The notes beneath the pieces are model-generated. The model made no database searches. It was not told the origin of the DNA and worked only from the letters and a program-made list of their open reading frames with translations. The position numbers were made by a program, and so were the translations under genes. A stretch of DNA of 9,887 nt from JBFWNZ01 sp050250795 (GTDB lineage: Bacteria > Pseudomonadota > Alphaproteobacteria > UBA8366), in the NCBI GenBank assembly GCA_050250795.1, contig JBFWNZ010000130.1:1-9887 (forward strand). Reading direction: 5' to 3'. Of this stretch, positions 1 through 5,986 are shown piece after piece. Every line of letters starts with the position of its first letter. The stretch's first letter is position 1.

Positions 1-357
1 GACCCGGCAATCGAGGTCCTCGGCATTGACCGACAGCACCTTGTTCATGCGGGTCAGGTCGATGGTGATGCCGCCGCGCAGGGCCTGGACATGGCCTTCC
101 AACGAGGTGCCGGTGCCGAACGGGATCACCGGCACGCCATGCTCGGCGCAGAGCCGGACCGCCGCCGCCACCTCCTCCGTCGTCTCGGGAAAACAAACGG
201 CATCCGGCATCACAACCGGGAAATGATCCTCGCCGCGCCCGTGATGGCGGCGCACCGCCTCGGCGGTCGAGACGCGCTCGCCCATCAAGACTCGCAACGC
301 ATCCATGAACCCATCGCCGATCCGAACCCGGTCGGCGGCAGCCGTCATTGCGGCCAT
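1..357 (-). CDS. FAD-linked oxidase, GlcD / cytochrome D-lactate dehydrogenase type (N-terminal part, cut by window edge)
   Basis: Only the first 119 codons are in the window; the frame stays open to base 1. The protein should oxidise a 2-hydroxy acid (D-lactate or glycolate type) to the 2-keto acid with FAD, passing electrons to cytochrome or quinone. What is seen: an N-terminal helix region with HHGRGEDHFP (residues 38-47), a typical lead-in of these oxidases, then PVIPFGTGTSLEGH (76-89), the PP-loop that holds the FAD pyrophosphate, and GGITIDLTRMNKVLSV (95-110), standard for the FAD_binding_4 (PCMH) fold. The GTGTSLEGH form resembles cytochrome-type D-lactate dehydrogenases more than GlcD, but this is family recall, and the substrate-specific C-terminal domain is outside the window. 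The ATG at 357 is chosen because a GGGGGA stretch ends 7 bases upstream; a second in-frame ATG lies three codons later. It follows the PRISE-like gene on the same strand with about 100 bases between them, so it may be the last member of that operon. Confidence 0.9.
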   Translation of the reverse strand, partial: MAAMTAAADRVRIGDGFMDALRVLMGERVSTAEAVRRHHGRGEDHFPVVMPDAVCFPETTEEVAAAVRLCAEHGVPVIPFGTGTSLEGHVQALRGGITIDLTRMNKVLSVNAEDLDCRV

Positions 358-388
358 GGCGTCATCCCCCGTCAACCGGCAGCGCCTT

Positions 389-422
389 GCCGCCGCGTTC
401 CCTCAAGGTAGGACGCGGCGGC
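389..422. repeat. 10-bp perfect inverted repeat between the PRISE-like gene and the FAD oxidase
   Basis: GCCGCCGCGT (389-398) pairs perfectly with ACGCGGCGGC (413-422) around a 14-base loop. It lies about 35 bases past the stop codon of the upstream minus-strand gene and about 30 bases before the start of the FAD oxidase. No U-run follows on the minus strand, so it is not a textbook intrinsic terminator. It could be an intercistronic hairpin that tunes mRNA stability or partial read-through. The pairing is seen; the role is inferred. Confidence 0.5.
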
Positions 423-456
423 GGGGGAGACAATGGCAAGGGCCTCGGCGGTGCTG

Positions 457-1515
457 CTAGGGGAACACCTTCTGCGCCCGGAAATGGTCGAACAGGCGGA
501 AGAACATTTCCTCGGAATCCACGAACTCGTGGAAGCCCAGAAGCCGCGCCTTGGTCATATCCGAGACGATGTCCCAGGTCGGCGTCCAGAGATGCTTCCA
601 GTAGGACCAGAGCGCGACCTTCTCCAGCGGCTGGCGGATCAGGCCGTGCTTCTCGACGATACGGTCCCAGACCGGCCCCTTGTCCGCCATCACGACGCTG
701 AGATCGACCGTCTGCACCGGGCCCAGTTCCATGCCGAAATACTCGGCGAATTTCGGCCAGATGTTGCACCAGCGGAAGACGTCGCCATTGGTGATGTTGA
801 AGTCCTGGTTGGCGCAGCGCGGCTCGGTCGCCATCCACACCGTGCCCTTGGCAAGCTGCAATGCCTCGGTACACTGGTAGAGGGCGGTATAGTTCCCCGC
901 CGTGCCGGGAAACCGCAGCGGCAGGCCCAGTTCCTTCGAGATCGCGGCATAGGCCATGATCAGGCTGATCATGCTGCGGGTGATGCCGGGCGCCGTGTCG
1001 CAAAGACCGGTCGGCCGCGCGGTCGACCAGCTCCAGCGCTGCCCCTTCTGGAGCGCGCGGATGTAGTTCTCCTTCTCGTAGTAGAAGCTGGGCATGATCG
1101 TGCGGGGCAGGCTTTCCTTCACCGGCGTCGGCGCCGGGCCGATATGCAAGCCGTAATTCTTGTGCCCGCTGCCCAGATGCACATGCTCCAGGTTCTTCGC
1201 GACCGGCACGAGGGTGTCGATCAGGTTGCGGAACATGCCGAGATTGACATCGATGGGCTCGACCTGCCCTTCGGGATGGTCGAAGCGCGCCTCGTAGAAG
1301 ATGTGCGTCACGTCGGTCATGCCGCCCAGCTTCGCGCGCACATCCGCGGCATCGGTCAGGTCCACCGCAATGCGCGGAACCGGGCTGCCGCCGAGCGGTT
1401 CCTTGCGCGACAAGGCCACCACGTCCCATTCCGGCAGCGTGTGCATGTATTCCGAGAGACGCCGGCCGACCACGCCCGACGCCCCGGCGACCAGACCCTT
1501 CCAACGCTTTGCCAT
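457..1515 (-). CDS. PRISE-like atypical SDR (progesterone 5-beta-reductase / iridoid-synthase family)
   Basis: A 352-residue NAD(P)-dependent reductase of the extended/atypical SDR class. Characterised relatives reduce the C=C bond of activated enones with NAD(P)H. The dinucleotide loop GASGVVG is at residues 11-17. HKNYGLHIGP (118-127) matches the family's lysine motif (K119), and PSFYYEKEN (142-150) matches the NFYYxxED motif carrying the catalytic tyrosine (Y145/Y146), with Ser for Asn and Asn for Asp. WSWSTARPTGL (161-171) and the aromatic C-terminus (WSYWKHLW, 303-310) also fit. The length is slightly below the roughly 380 residues of plant enzymes. There is no classical YxxxK, so it is not a FabG-type SDR. 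The ATG at 1515 has AGAGGAG at 1527-1533 and a second GGAG at 1522-1525 upstream. It starts 24 bases after the stop of the SDR gene and is very likely co-transcribed with it. The substrate is unknown; bacterial members are usually annotated only as SDR or NAD-dependent epimerase/dehydratase. Confidence 0.85.
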   Translation of the reverse strand: MAKRWKGLVAGASGVVGRRLSEYMHTLPEWDVVALSRKEPLGGSPVPRIAVDLTDAADVRAKLGGMTDVTHIFYEARFDHPEGQVEPIDVNLGMFRNLIDTLVPVAKNLEHVHLGSGHKNYGLHIGPAPTPVKESLPRTIMPSFYYEKENYIRALQKGQRWSWSTARPTGLCDTAPGITRSMISLIMAYAAISKELGLPLRFPGTAGNYTALYQCTEALQLAKGTVWMATEPRCANQDFNITNGDVFRWCNIWPKFAEYFGMELGPVQTVDLSVVMADKGPVWDRIVEKHGLIRQPLEKVALWSYWKHLWTPTWDIVSDMTKARLLGFHEFVDSEEMFFRLFDHFRAQKVFP

Positions 1516-1539
1516 CGTTCGCTCCGCTCCTCTTTAATT

Positions 1540-2313
1540 TCAGCCCGGGGCCTGGCCGATGGTGAATCCGCCGCAAACATAGATCACCTGGCCGGTGATG
1601 AAACTGGCGTCCGGCGTCAGCAGGAACCAGGTCACGTTCGCGGCATCCTCCGCCGTGCCCAGCCGGCCCAGCGGAATCTGCTTCGCCATGCCTTCCACAT
1701 ACTCCGGCGGATTGTTGCGGATGAGGAAGGGCGACGCGGTCGCGCCCGGACCGACCGTGTTGACGGTGATGCGATAGGGCGCAAGTTCCAGCGCGACGGT
1801 CTTGGTGAAGCCCAGCAGCGCCATCTTGCTGGTCGAATAGGCGGCACGGCGCGTTTTGCCCAGCCCGACGCGGCTTCCCATCATCACGAGGCGGCCGTTC
1901 GTGCCGTCCGCACGCAGGGTCCGCCCTTCCTTCATGGCGGCCGTCGCCCGCGCCTTCATCTGCTCCGCCACCGCCTGGGTGCACTGGAACGTGGCGCGCA
2001 GATTAAGCGCCATCAGATTGTCCCAGGCCTCGACCGTCTCCTCATGCAGCCAGGCATTGTTGGCGAGGCCGGCGTTATTGACGAGGTTGTCGACCTCATA
2101 CTGCGCGAGAACCTTCTTCAGCGTCGCGGCGGTGTCGTCCGCGTCCGTGAGGTCGCAGTCGAAATGCACGCCGGGGAACGGGTCCTCCGGGGCCGAGCGC
2201 GACAGGTTGATGACGAAATGTCCTTCGCGGCCGAGCCGGTCGGCAATGGCGCGACCGATGCCCTTGCTGGCGCCGGTGACGATGGAGACAGGCTTGTTGC
2301 CGGGTTCGGTCAT
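1540..2313 (-). CDS. Classical short-chain dehydrogenase/reductase (FabG-like)
   Basis: A 257-residue classical SDR, the usual length of the family, that interconverts an alcohol and a ketone with NAD(P)(H). Seen: TGASKGIG (residues 13-20, cofactor loop), DCDLTD (52-57), NNAG (79-82), N104 in the MALNLRATF helix, catalytic S147 (GSRVG), YSTSK with Y159 and K163, and the PG motif (VGPGATASPF, 188-197). The C-terminus (DASFITGQVIYVCGG) is typical of FabG-like enzymes. The residues after the first strand (LSRSA, 37-41) contain an arginine, which weakly suggests NADPH, but this is not decisive. Start: ATG 2313 has GGAAGG seven bases upstream. A TTG at 2328 would extend the protein by five residues but would bury that ribosome binding site inside the gene. 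It is the first gene of its group and is followed after 24 bases by the PRISE-like reductase; the two may act in sequence on one substrate. It is not a fatty-acid FabG by context, since no fab genes are nearby. Confidence 0.93.
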   Translation of the reverse strand: MTEPGNKPVSIVTGASKGIGRAIADRLGREGHFVINLSRSAPEDPFPGVHFDCDLTDADDTAATLKKVLAQYEVDNLVNNAGLANNAWLHEETVEAWDNLMALNLRATFQCTQAVAEQMKARATAAMKEGRTLRADGTNGRLVMMGSRVGLGKTRRAAYSTSKMALLGFTKTVALELAPYRITVNTVGPGATASPFLIRNNPPEYVEGMAKQIPLGRLGTAEDAANVTWFLLTPDASFITGQVIYVCGGFTIGQAPG

Positions 2314-2320
2314 TGGGTGT

Positions 2321-2326
2321 CCTTCC
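2321..2326 (-). promoter_or_regulatory. Ribosome binding site that decides the SDR start
   Basis: On the minus strand GGAAGG lies seven bases before ATG 2313. This favours the ATG over the in-frame TTG at 2328. Confidence 0.7.
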
Positions 2327-2494
2327 AACAGGCGAGGGGGCGACGCATAGGACCGCGAGAGCGCGGCAGCCGCGGGAGCGGCAGCGTCGATGACGACTTG
2401 GCGCGTAGCTTGGCGGGACCGACGACGGCGTCAAGCGGAATCCGCCCGCCGGCGGAGGATCCAATGGCCGCCGCGCGCGGAATAACCCGCTGCA

Positions 2495-2523
2495 CCGGCC
2501 GTATATGACAATAGAACGGCCGG
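2495..2523. repeat. 8-bp inverted repeat flanking an A+T-rich patch (possible operator or promoter element)
   Basis: CCGGCCGT (2495-2502) and ACGGCCGG (2516-2523) are perfect reverse complements separated by 13 bases (ATATGACAATAGA), the most A+T-rich spot in this intergenic region. It lies about 180 bases upstream of the SDR start. Two half-sites around an A+T-rich core suit a dimeric regulator's operator, but a G+C-rich hairpin is equally possible. The symmetry is seen; the function is inferred. Confidence 0.4.
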
Positions 2524-2543
2524 GCACCTTGTGGCGGCCGTCT

Positions 2544-2581
2544 GCGGTTCCCGGCCGGTCTCGTCCCCGGCCGGGAACCGC
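2544..2581 (-). terminator. Strong 15-bp perfect hairpin downstream of the redoxin-oxygenase gene
   Basis: GCGGTTCCCGGCCGG (2544-2558) is perfectly complementary to CCGGCCGGGAACCGC (2567-2581) with an 8-base loop. It begins 100 bases past the stop codon of the oxygenase gene, where transcription of the four-gene unit would be expected to end. No U-tract follows on either strand, so it is at best an atypical terminator or an mRNA 3'-end stabiliser. It shares the CCGGCCG core with the repeat at 2495-2523. Confidence 0.5.
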
Positions 2582-2681
2582 GTTCCAATCCCGACGACCA
2601 CCCAGGCGATCCGCCCTCGGATCGCAACTGGCCCGTGCGGCACCGCCGCGCGGGCCGCTTTTCGTATCGGGAAACGCCCGA

Positions 2682-3818
2682 TTATCCTTTGCCGATCAGA
2701 TCGACATAGGAGCGGTTCTCCGCGCGCAAGGCCGCAGCCGCGTCGTCGTAGAGGAAGGGCAACAGGACCAGCCGCCGGCCGCGCCGGATCGGCGTGACCT
2801 CATGCAGCAACGAGCAGGAGAACACGACCGCGCCGCCCAACGGCGGCCGGTATTCCTGCCAGCCGAACTCCGGGAACCGCAGGTCGCAACCGTCGTAATC
2901 CTCGGGCCCCACATTCAACGAGACGGCAAATGCGCGGTGGATGGTACCCTTCGTCGTATTGTCGCGATGCGGCCGGAAATGCCCCCCGCGTTCAGCGTCG
3001 TAACAGCCGACGATGTAGCGTTCGATATAGGTCGCCCGATAGGAAAAAGCCTTGTGCACCGCCGGCAGCAGGCGACGGATGAACCGTCCGCGCAGTTCGC
3101 GCCGCATGTCCGGGTCCAGGATCGGACAATCGCGACGCTGCTTGTGCTGCGGTTCGCGGATTTCGACGGTGCGGCCATCGACGTCCCGCATGAAGCCGGA
3201 CTCGCGACCGCCCGTGCTGTCGTACAGGCGGACGAGTTCTTCGCACAATGCGGGTTCGAGAACGGACGGGACCACCAGCACCGGCGCCTGGGCGGCGGCC
3301 GGCGCGGGCGCGGCAACCGCCGGCTGCGCGGCAAGGATGCCGAGGACCGCGGACACATGCGTCGCGGGGTCCGACAGGGGCAGGACGGCCACGACGCGCA
3401 GTCCCGGATCGATCACGACGCTGTGCGGCGAATAGCTGTGACCGCCGCGCGAACGGGCCGCGCCCACGCAACCATAGAGCCGGCTGACGGCCAGATCGAA
3501 ATCCCAGAAATGGCGATATCCCGGCAGGCACTGCATGACGCGGCCGGACCGTTCGTCCTCCGGATCGGCGCTGACGCCGAAGAAGCTGGCCCGCGCATCG
3601 TTGAAGATCGCCCCATGGCGCATGTATCCGTCCAGGGCCTCGCGGACCTGCGGAACGGCCGCAGACCCGTAGAGGAACAGGACCAGATAGCGGCCCGCGG
3701 CGGAATCGAACGAGAACGCCGGATTATTGGACGCGCGCGCAACGAAGGCCGGAGCCGGATCGCCCGGCATCAACGCGTTCTGCAGGCGCACGCGCAAGGC
3801 GGCGGGAGGCACACCCAT
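2682..3818 (-). CDS. Peroxiredoxin-like domain fused to a prolyl-4-hydroxylase-type 2OG-Fe(II) oxygenase
   Basis: A two-domain protein of about 378 residues. The N-terminal part (about 15-165) has the redoxin order: PGDPAPAFV, then YLVLFLYG, FFGVSADPED and SPHSVVIDPGLRVVAVLPL. The loop that should carry the peroxidatic cysteine (PxxxTxxC) reads GSAAVPQVREAL and has none, so peroxidase activity is doubtful. An Ala/Pro-rich linker (about 165-180) joins it to an oxygenase domain. There, HFRPHRD supplies the HxD iron ligands (H284, D286), SLLHEVTP the distal histidine (H339), and GRR the 2-oxoglutarate-binding arginine (R349). Such enzymes hydroxylate a substrate with O2 and 2-oxoglutarate, releasing succinate and CO2. 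No signal peptide is seen, so it is probably cytoplasmic. The ATG at 3818 is preferred (GGGA seven bases upstream); a GTG at 3830 would add four residues. It starts 36 bases after the anti-sigma gene and is probably co-transcribed. The substrate is unknown. The fold calls are firm; the role is inferred. Confidence 0.88.
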   Translation of the reverse strand: MGVPPAALRVRLQNALMPGDPAPAFVARASNNPAFSFDSAAGRYLVLFLYGSAAVPQVREALDGYMRHGAIFNDARASFFGVSADPEDERSGRVMQCLPGYRHFWDFDLAVSRLYGCVGAARSRGGHSYSPHSVVIDPGLRVVAVLPLSDPATHVSAVLGILAAQPAVAAPAPAAAQAPVLVVPSVLEPALCEELVRLYDSTGGRESGFMRDVDGRTVEIREPQHKQRRDCPILDPDMRRELRGRFIRRLLPAVHKAFSYRATYIERYIVGCYDAERGGHFRPHRDNTTKGTIHRAFAVSLNVGPEDYDGCDLRFPEFGWQEYRPPLGGAVVFSCSLLHEVTPIRRGRRLVLLPFLYDDAAAALRAENRSYVDLIGKG

Positions 3819-3854
3819 CGTTATTCCCACATTGCTGTCGGATGGTCGTCGCGC

Positions 3855-4625
3855 TTAACCGAGATGCGCCGCGACACGGTGCGCAAAGCGCCCCAGGACG
3901 TCGGGCGGCAAGTTCCCGCCGACGACATAGTCGAACCCGTCCTTGCGCCAGAACACGAAGGTCCCCCAGTCGAGTTCGACACCGTCGATCTCGCCCGATC
4001 CCTCGGCGTCCTCGGCAGCGACGAACAGGGTGACGGTCACCTCGCGCGGACCGACATAGACGAGTTCGAGAGCCGAACCGCCATCCCACGGAACCAGCGC
4101 AACCCCTTGCAAGGTGAAAGCCCCGATCTTCTCGATAGCGCCGTCGGCCGCATCCAGCCCCCGCCATCCGATCGCGGTCGCCGCATCGCGTGCGCCCTCG
4201 ACCGACAGCAGCGGATACCACGCCCGCATCGCACTGAACGTGGCATGGGCGTCGGCAGCCTCCTCGACGAACCGCGGCACCATCAGCCGGTCGAACAGCG
4301 GGCCGGCGAACGCCGCGAGAGAATGGGCCTGCCAGCCGATGGCGAGCAAAAGCAGCGCGGCAGCCGCTCGGACGGACCAGATCCGGACGGGATGCCCCCG
4401 CGTGCCCGCCAACCTGTCGGTCAGGCGACGGGTCCGCGGCGACGGCTGCCCGACGACGCGGTCGAGATGGGCCGCGAGCAGAGCCCGCTGCGCCCGGTAA
4501 AACGCTGCGCGTTCCCGGGCTTCGGCATCGGCCGCAAGCAGCGTCTCGATGCGGCGGCGGTCCTCCGTACTCAACTCGCCATCGACATAGGCGTTCAATT
4601 CATCGTCCGAGATGGGCTCGTTCAT
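3855..4625 (-). CDS. Membrane-anchored anti-sigma factor partner of the ECF sigma
   Basis: 256 residues. The N-terminus, SDDELNAYVDGELSTEDRRRIE (residues 6-27, split as SDDELNAYVDGEL and STEDRRRIE), followed by a charged helix (ARERAAFYRAQRALLAAHLD), is the standard cytoplasmic sigma-binding segment of proteobacterial anti-sigma factors. One membrane segment follows (about 86-107, AAAALLLLAIGW core), then a periplasmic domain of about 150 residues with W/Y/F-rich strands (LDWGTFVFWRKDGFDYVVGG). The protein has no cysteine at all, so it cannot be a zinc-type (HxxxCxxC) anti-sigma that senses oxidants through thiols. The ATG at 4625 lies six bases after the sigma gene's stop. Its ribosome binding site (GGAG, 4635-4638) sits inside the sigma coding end, so the two are translationally coupled, as is usual for such pairs. 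It presumably holds the sigma at the membrane until an envelope signal arrives; release by proteolysis or conformational change is not visible in the sequence. Confidence 0.88.
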   Translation of the reverse strand: MNEPISDDELNAYVDGELSTEDRRRIETLLAADAEARERAAFYRAQRALLAAHLDRVVGQPSPRTRRLTDRLAGTRGHPVRIWSVRAAAALLLLAIGWQAHSLAAFAGPLFDRLMVPRFVEEAADAHATFSAMRAWYPLLSVEGARDAATAIGWRGLDAADGAIEKIGAFTLQGVALVPWDGGSALELVYVGPREVTVTLFVAAEDAEGSGEIDGVELDWGTFVFWRKDGFDYVVGGNLPPDVLGRFAHRVAAHLG

Positions 4626-4631
4626 CTCTTG

Positions 4632-5138
4632 TCACTCCACAACGCGCAGGCGTCCGCGCGAAGCCCTGCCAAGGGCCTGCCGCAACGCTTCGCGGCCGCG
4701 GCCAAGCCGCGACATCACCGTACCGATGGGAACGTCCAGCATCCGGGCCGTGTCCTGATAGGACATGCCCTCGATGGCAACCAGAAGCAGAACCTGCTGC
4801 TGTTCATGCGGCAGCGTCTCAAGGACCCGGACCGTCTCGTCCAACTCGATCCGGTCATGCGCCTCCGGCGCCACCGATCCCGGCGCCGCTGCCGAGAGAC
4901 TTTCGGCCGCACGAAGCCTGACATGGGTCCGGTGCAAGCCATCGCGATAGGTATTGCGCAGAATGCCGACCAGCCAGGGGCCGAGTTCGCGTTCGCGATC
5001 CCAGGTGCGTGCGCCCGCGATGGCCCTTGCAAGCGTCTCCTGCACAAGATCCTCGGCCTCATCCCGGTCGCGCAGCAACACGAATGCGATGCGACGCAGT
5101 CGGCCGACATGGGCGGAAAGTTCGTCTTCAGGGATCAT
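4632..5138 (-). CDS. ECF-type RNA polymerase sigma factor
   Basis: 168 residues, normal for a minimal group 4 sigma. Region 2: LRRIAFVLLRDRDEAEDLVQ (14-33) and ELGPWLVGILRNTYRD (51-66), the core-binding and -10-recognition part. Region 4: LPHEQQQVLLLVAIEGMSYQDT (109-130, split as LPHEQQQVLLLV and AIEGMSYQDT) and the helix-turn-helix VPIGTVMSRLGRGREALR (136-153), which reads the -35 element. There is no C-terminal extension. The ATG at 5138 is preferred because region 2 then begins at the usual distance from the N-terminus. A GTG at 5198 would add 20 residues unlike the family, although neither start has a strong ribosome binding site. It lies 82 bases after the DUF6134 gene and six bases before the anti-sigma gene. 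It probably directs transcription of its own unit and further targets outside the window; the regulon cannot be named. Confidence 0.92.
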   Translation of the reverse strand: MIPEDELSAHVGRLRRIAFVLLRDRDEAEDLVQETLARAIAGARTWDRERELGPWLVGILRNTYRDGLHRTHVRLRAAESLSAAAPGSVAPEAHDRIELDETVRVLETLPHEQQQVLLLVAIEGMSYQDTARMLDVPIGTVMSRLGRGREALRQALGRASRGRLRVVE

Positions 5139-5163
5139 CCGGGCGCCATCGCTCGATCCAGGG

Positions 5164-5185
5164 GCGTATCTGAACAGCAATACGC
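5164..5185. repeat. Small inverted repeat in the leader of the sigma gene
   Basis: GCGTAT (5164-5169) and ATACGC (5180-5185) form a perfect 6-bp stem around a 10-base loop, between the DUF6134 stop codon and the preferred sigma start. It could fold in the mRNA ahead of the sigma gene, which would fit its weak ribosome binding site, or be chance. If the GTG at 5198 is the true start, the repeat is coding. Confidence 0.25.
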
Positions 5186-5220
5186 AACGGACGGCCACCT
5201 AATCCGGCGGCACGCGACGG

Positions 5221-5916
5221 CTAGGACGGATTCTGGCGCGGAACGTACTGAACGGTGGAACCGTCGGACGCGGTAAAGCGAACGCCGATCAGGACGCCTG
5301 CGTCGCTGTACCACAACTCGCGCTCATACTCGCCGGTGATGCGGAAATGCCGCGCCGGCACTTGCTGGCCCGCGACCGGATACAGGGCCGAGCCAAGGTC
5401 TTGGACGGCGATGCGCATCGGCTTGCCGCCGACGGTGCTGAACAGGCGCACCGCGTCCAGCGTATCGCGGTTCCACAGGCTGTCCGGCGCCGTTCCGGCA
5501 GCGGCCAACTCGCCATCGACGGGCTCCTCGTCCCGACGGCCCGCAATCCGCAGCGATCCCGCTTCGGCCGCGACCGACAGTTCGATAGGCGTGCCGTTGT
5601 CGTTGGTCCGCGACGTCACCGATCCGATACGGCCATCGCGCCAGACCTCATGCGAGCGGTGCTCGAACCGGTAGAAGGGGATCGAAAGGAGCCGGTAGTC
5701 GATATTGGTGCGGATATCGACCTCAAGCCGGTCCTCGTCGCGCTGGAAGCGATAGACATGCGTGCCGATGGGCTTGCCGTTGCGGACGATATCGAAGGCC
5801 AGGACCCCGTCATCCGGCACGGACCCGAACGACACGGACGCACCTGCGCCCACGGCCCAGGCCAGGGCCGCCGCGAAGACCGTCATGCCAATCCACCGTA
5901 TACCGGACCGCCGCAC
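5221..5916 (-). CDS. Exported DUF6134-like protein, first gene of the ECF sigma unit
   Basis: 231 residues. A basic start (RRSGIR) and a hydrophobic stretch (about 8-26, MTVFAAALAWAVGAGA) form a signal peptide with an AxA-type cleavage site near residue 26. There is no lipobox cysteine, so the product is probably free in the periplasm. The mature part is rich in beta strands: FDIVRNGKPIGTHVYRF (41-57), FYRFEHRSHEVWRDGRI (81-97), SLWNRDTL (146-153) and ELWYSDAGVLIGVRF (200-214). This pattern matches my recollection of DUF6134, a family of unknown function with a probable lipocalin/LolA-like barrel. It has no catalytic motif and no cysteine. The start is GTG, fixed by AAGGAGG eight bases upstream; an ATG at 5886 would destroy the signal peptide. 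It leads the unit with the sigma, anti-sigma and redoxin-oxygenase genes, which suggests an envelope role such as binding a ligand or lipid, but nothing in the sequence proves one. Confidence 0.8.
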   Translation of the reverse strand: MRRSGIRWIGMTVFAAALAWAVGAGASVSFGSVPDDGVLAFDIVRNGKPIGTHVYRFQRDEDRLEVDIRTNIDYRLLSIPFYRFEHRSHEVWRDGRIGSVTSRTNDNGTPIELSVAAEAGSLRIAGRRDEEPVDGELAAAGTAPDSLWNRDTLDAVRLFSTVGGKPMRIAVQDLGSALYPVAGQQVPARHFRITGEYERELWYSDAGVLIGVRFTASDGSTVQYVPRQNPS

Positions 5917-5924
5917 CCGACCGT

Positions 5925-5931
5925 CCTCCTT
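5925..5931 (-). promoter_or_regulatory. Strong Shine-Dalgarno fixing a GTG start
   Basis: AAGGAGG on the minus strand, eight bases before GTG 5916. It is the best ribosome binding site in the window and decides the start of the DUF6134-like gene, implying that this first gene is highly translated. Confidence 0.85.
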
Positions 5932-5949
5932 CCGTCACGCTTCGGCCCG

Positions 5950-5979
5950 GCTATATGGGAAGCACCGGCGCGATGTAAA
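5950..5979 (-). promoter_or_regulatory. Putative sigma-70-type promoter of the ECF sigma unit
   Basis: On the minus strand, TTTACA (5974-5979) is followed after 17 bases by ATATAG (5951-5956; TATAGC with an 18-base spacer). This is close to the housekeeping -35/-10 pattern and stands out in G+C-rich sequence. It starts eight bases past the stop of the oxoprolinase gene and ends 33 bases before the GTG of the DUF6134-like gene. A CAACC upstream (5982-5986) followed by CGGT is a poor match to an ECF promoter, so autoregulation by the encoded sigma is not shown. Confidence 0.5.
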
Positions 5980-5986
5980 GGGGTTG

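Larger units (their letters stand above)
2314..2681. other. Non-coding stretch between the oxygenase gene and the SDR group
   Basis: This 368-base region must hold the end of the sigma-factor unit and the control region of the SDR group, both on the minus strand. No frame in it gives a convincing protein. It holds two inverted repeats (2495-2523 and 2544-2581), a small GC hairpin (TCCGCC/GGCGGA, 2441-2456), and one A+T-rich patch around 2502-2516 that stands out from the surrounding G+C. No clear -35/-10 pair was found, so the promoter of the SDR gene is not assigned. Confidence 0.6.

Noticed and set aside
2441..2456. Small hairpin TCCGCC-CGCC-GGCGGA
   Set aside because: Short repeats of this kind are frequent by chance in G+C-rich DNA and nothing else marks this one.
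362..2508. Long frames on both strands (362-1984 minus, 433-2508 plus) over the two SDR genes
   Set aside because: They span two genes with clear SDR motifs in another frame and give low-complexity translations.
2464..2508. A 14-codon plus-strand reading frame with GGAGG five bases before its ATG, followed by hairpins, resembling a leader peptide
   Set aside because: No plus-strand gene follows for thousands of bases, so there is nothing for it to control; the Shine-Dalgarno match is probably chance.
2505..5276. A 923-codon open frame on the plus strand across the sigma-factor unit
   Set aside because: It lies opposite four well-supported minus-strand genes, has no recognisable domain, is rich in Arg/Ala/Gly/Pro as expected from antisense G+C-rich codons, and crosses gene boundaries.
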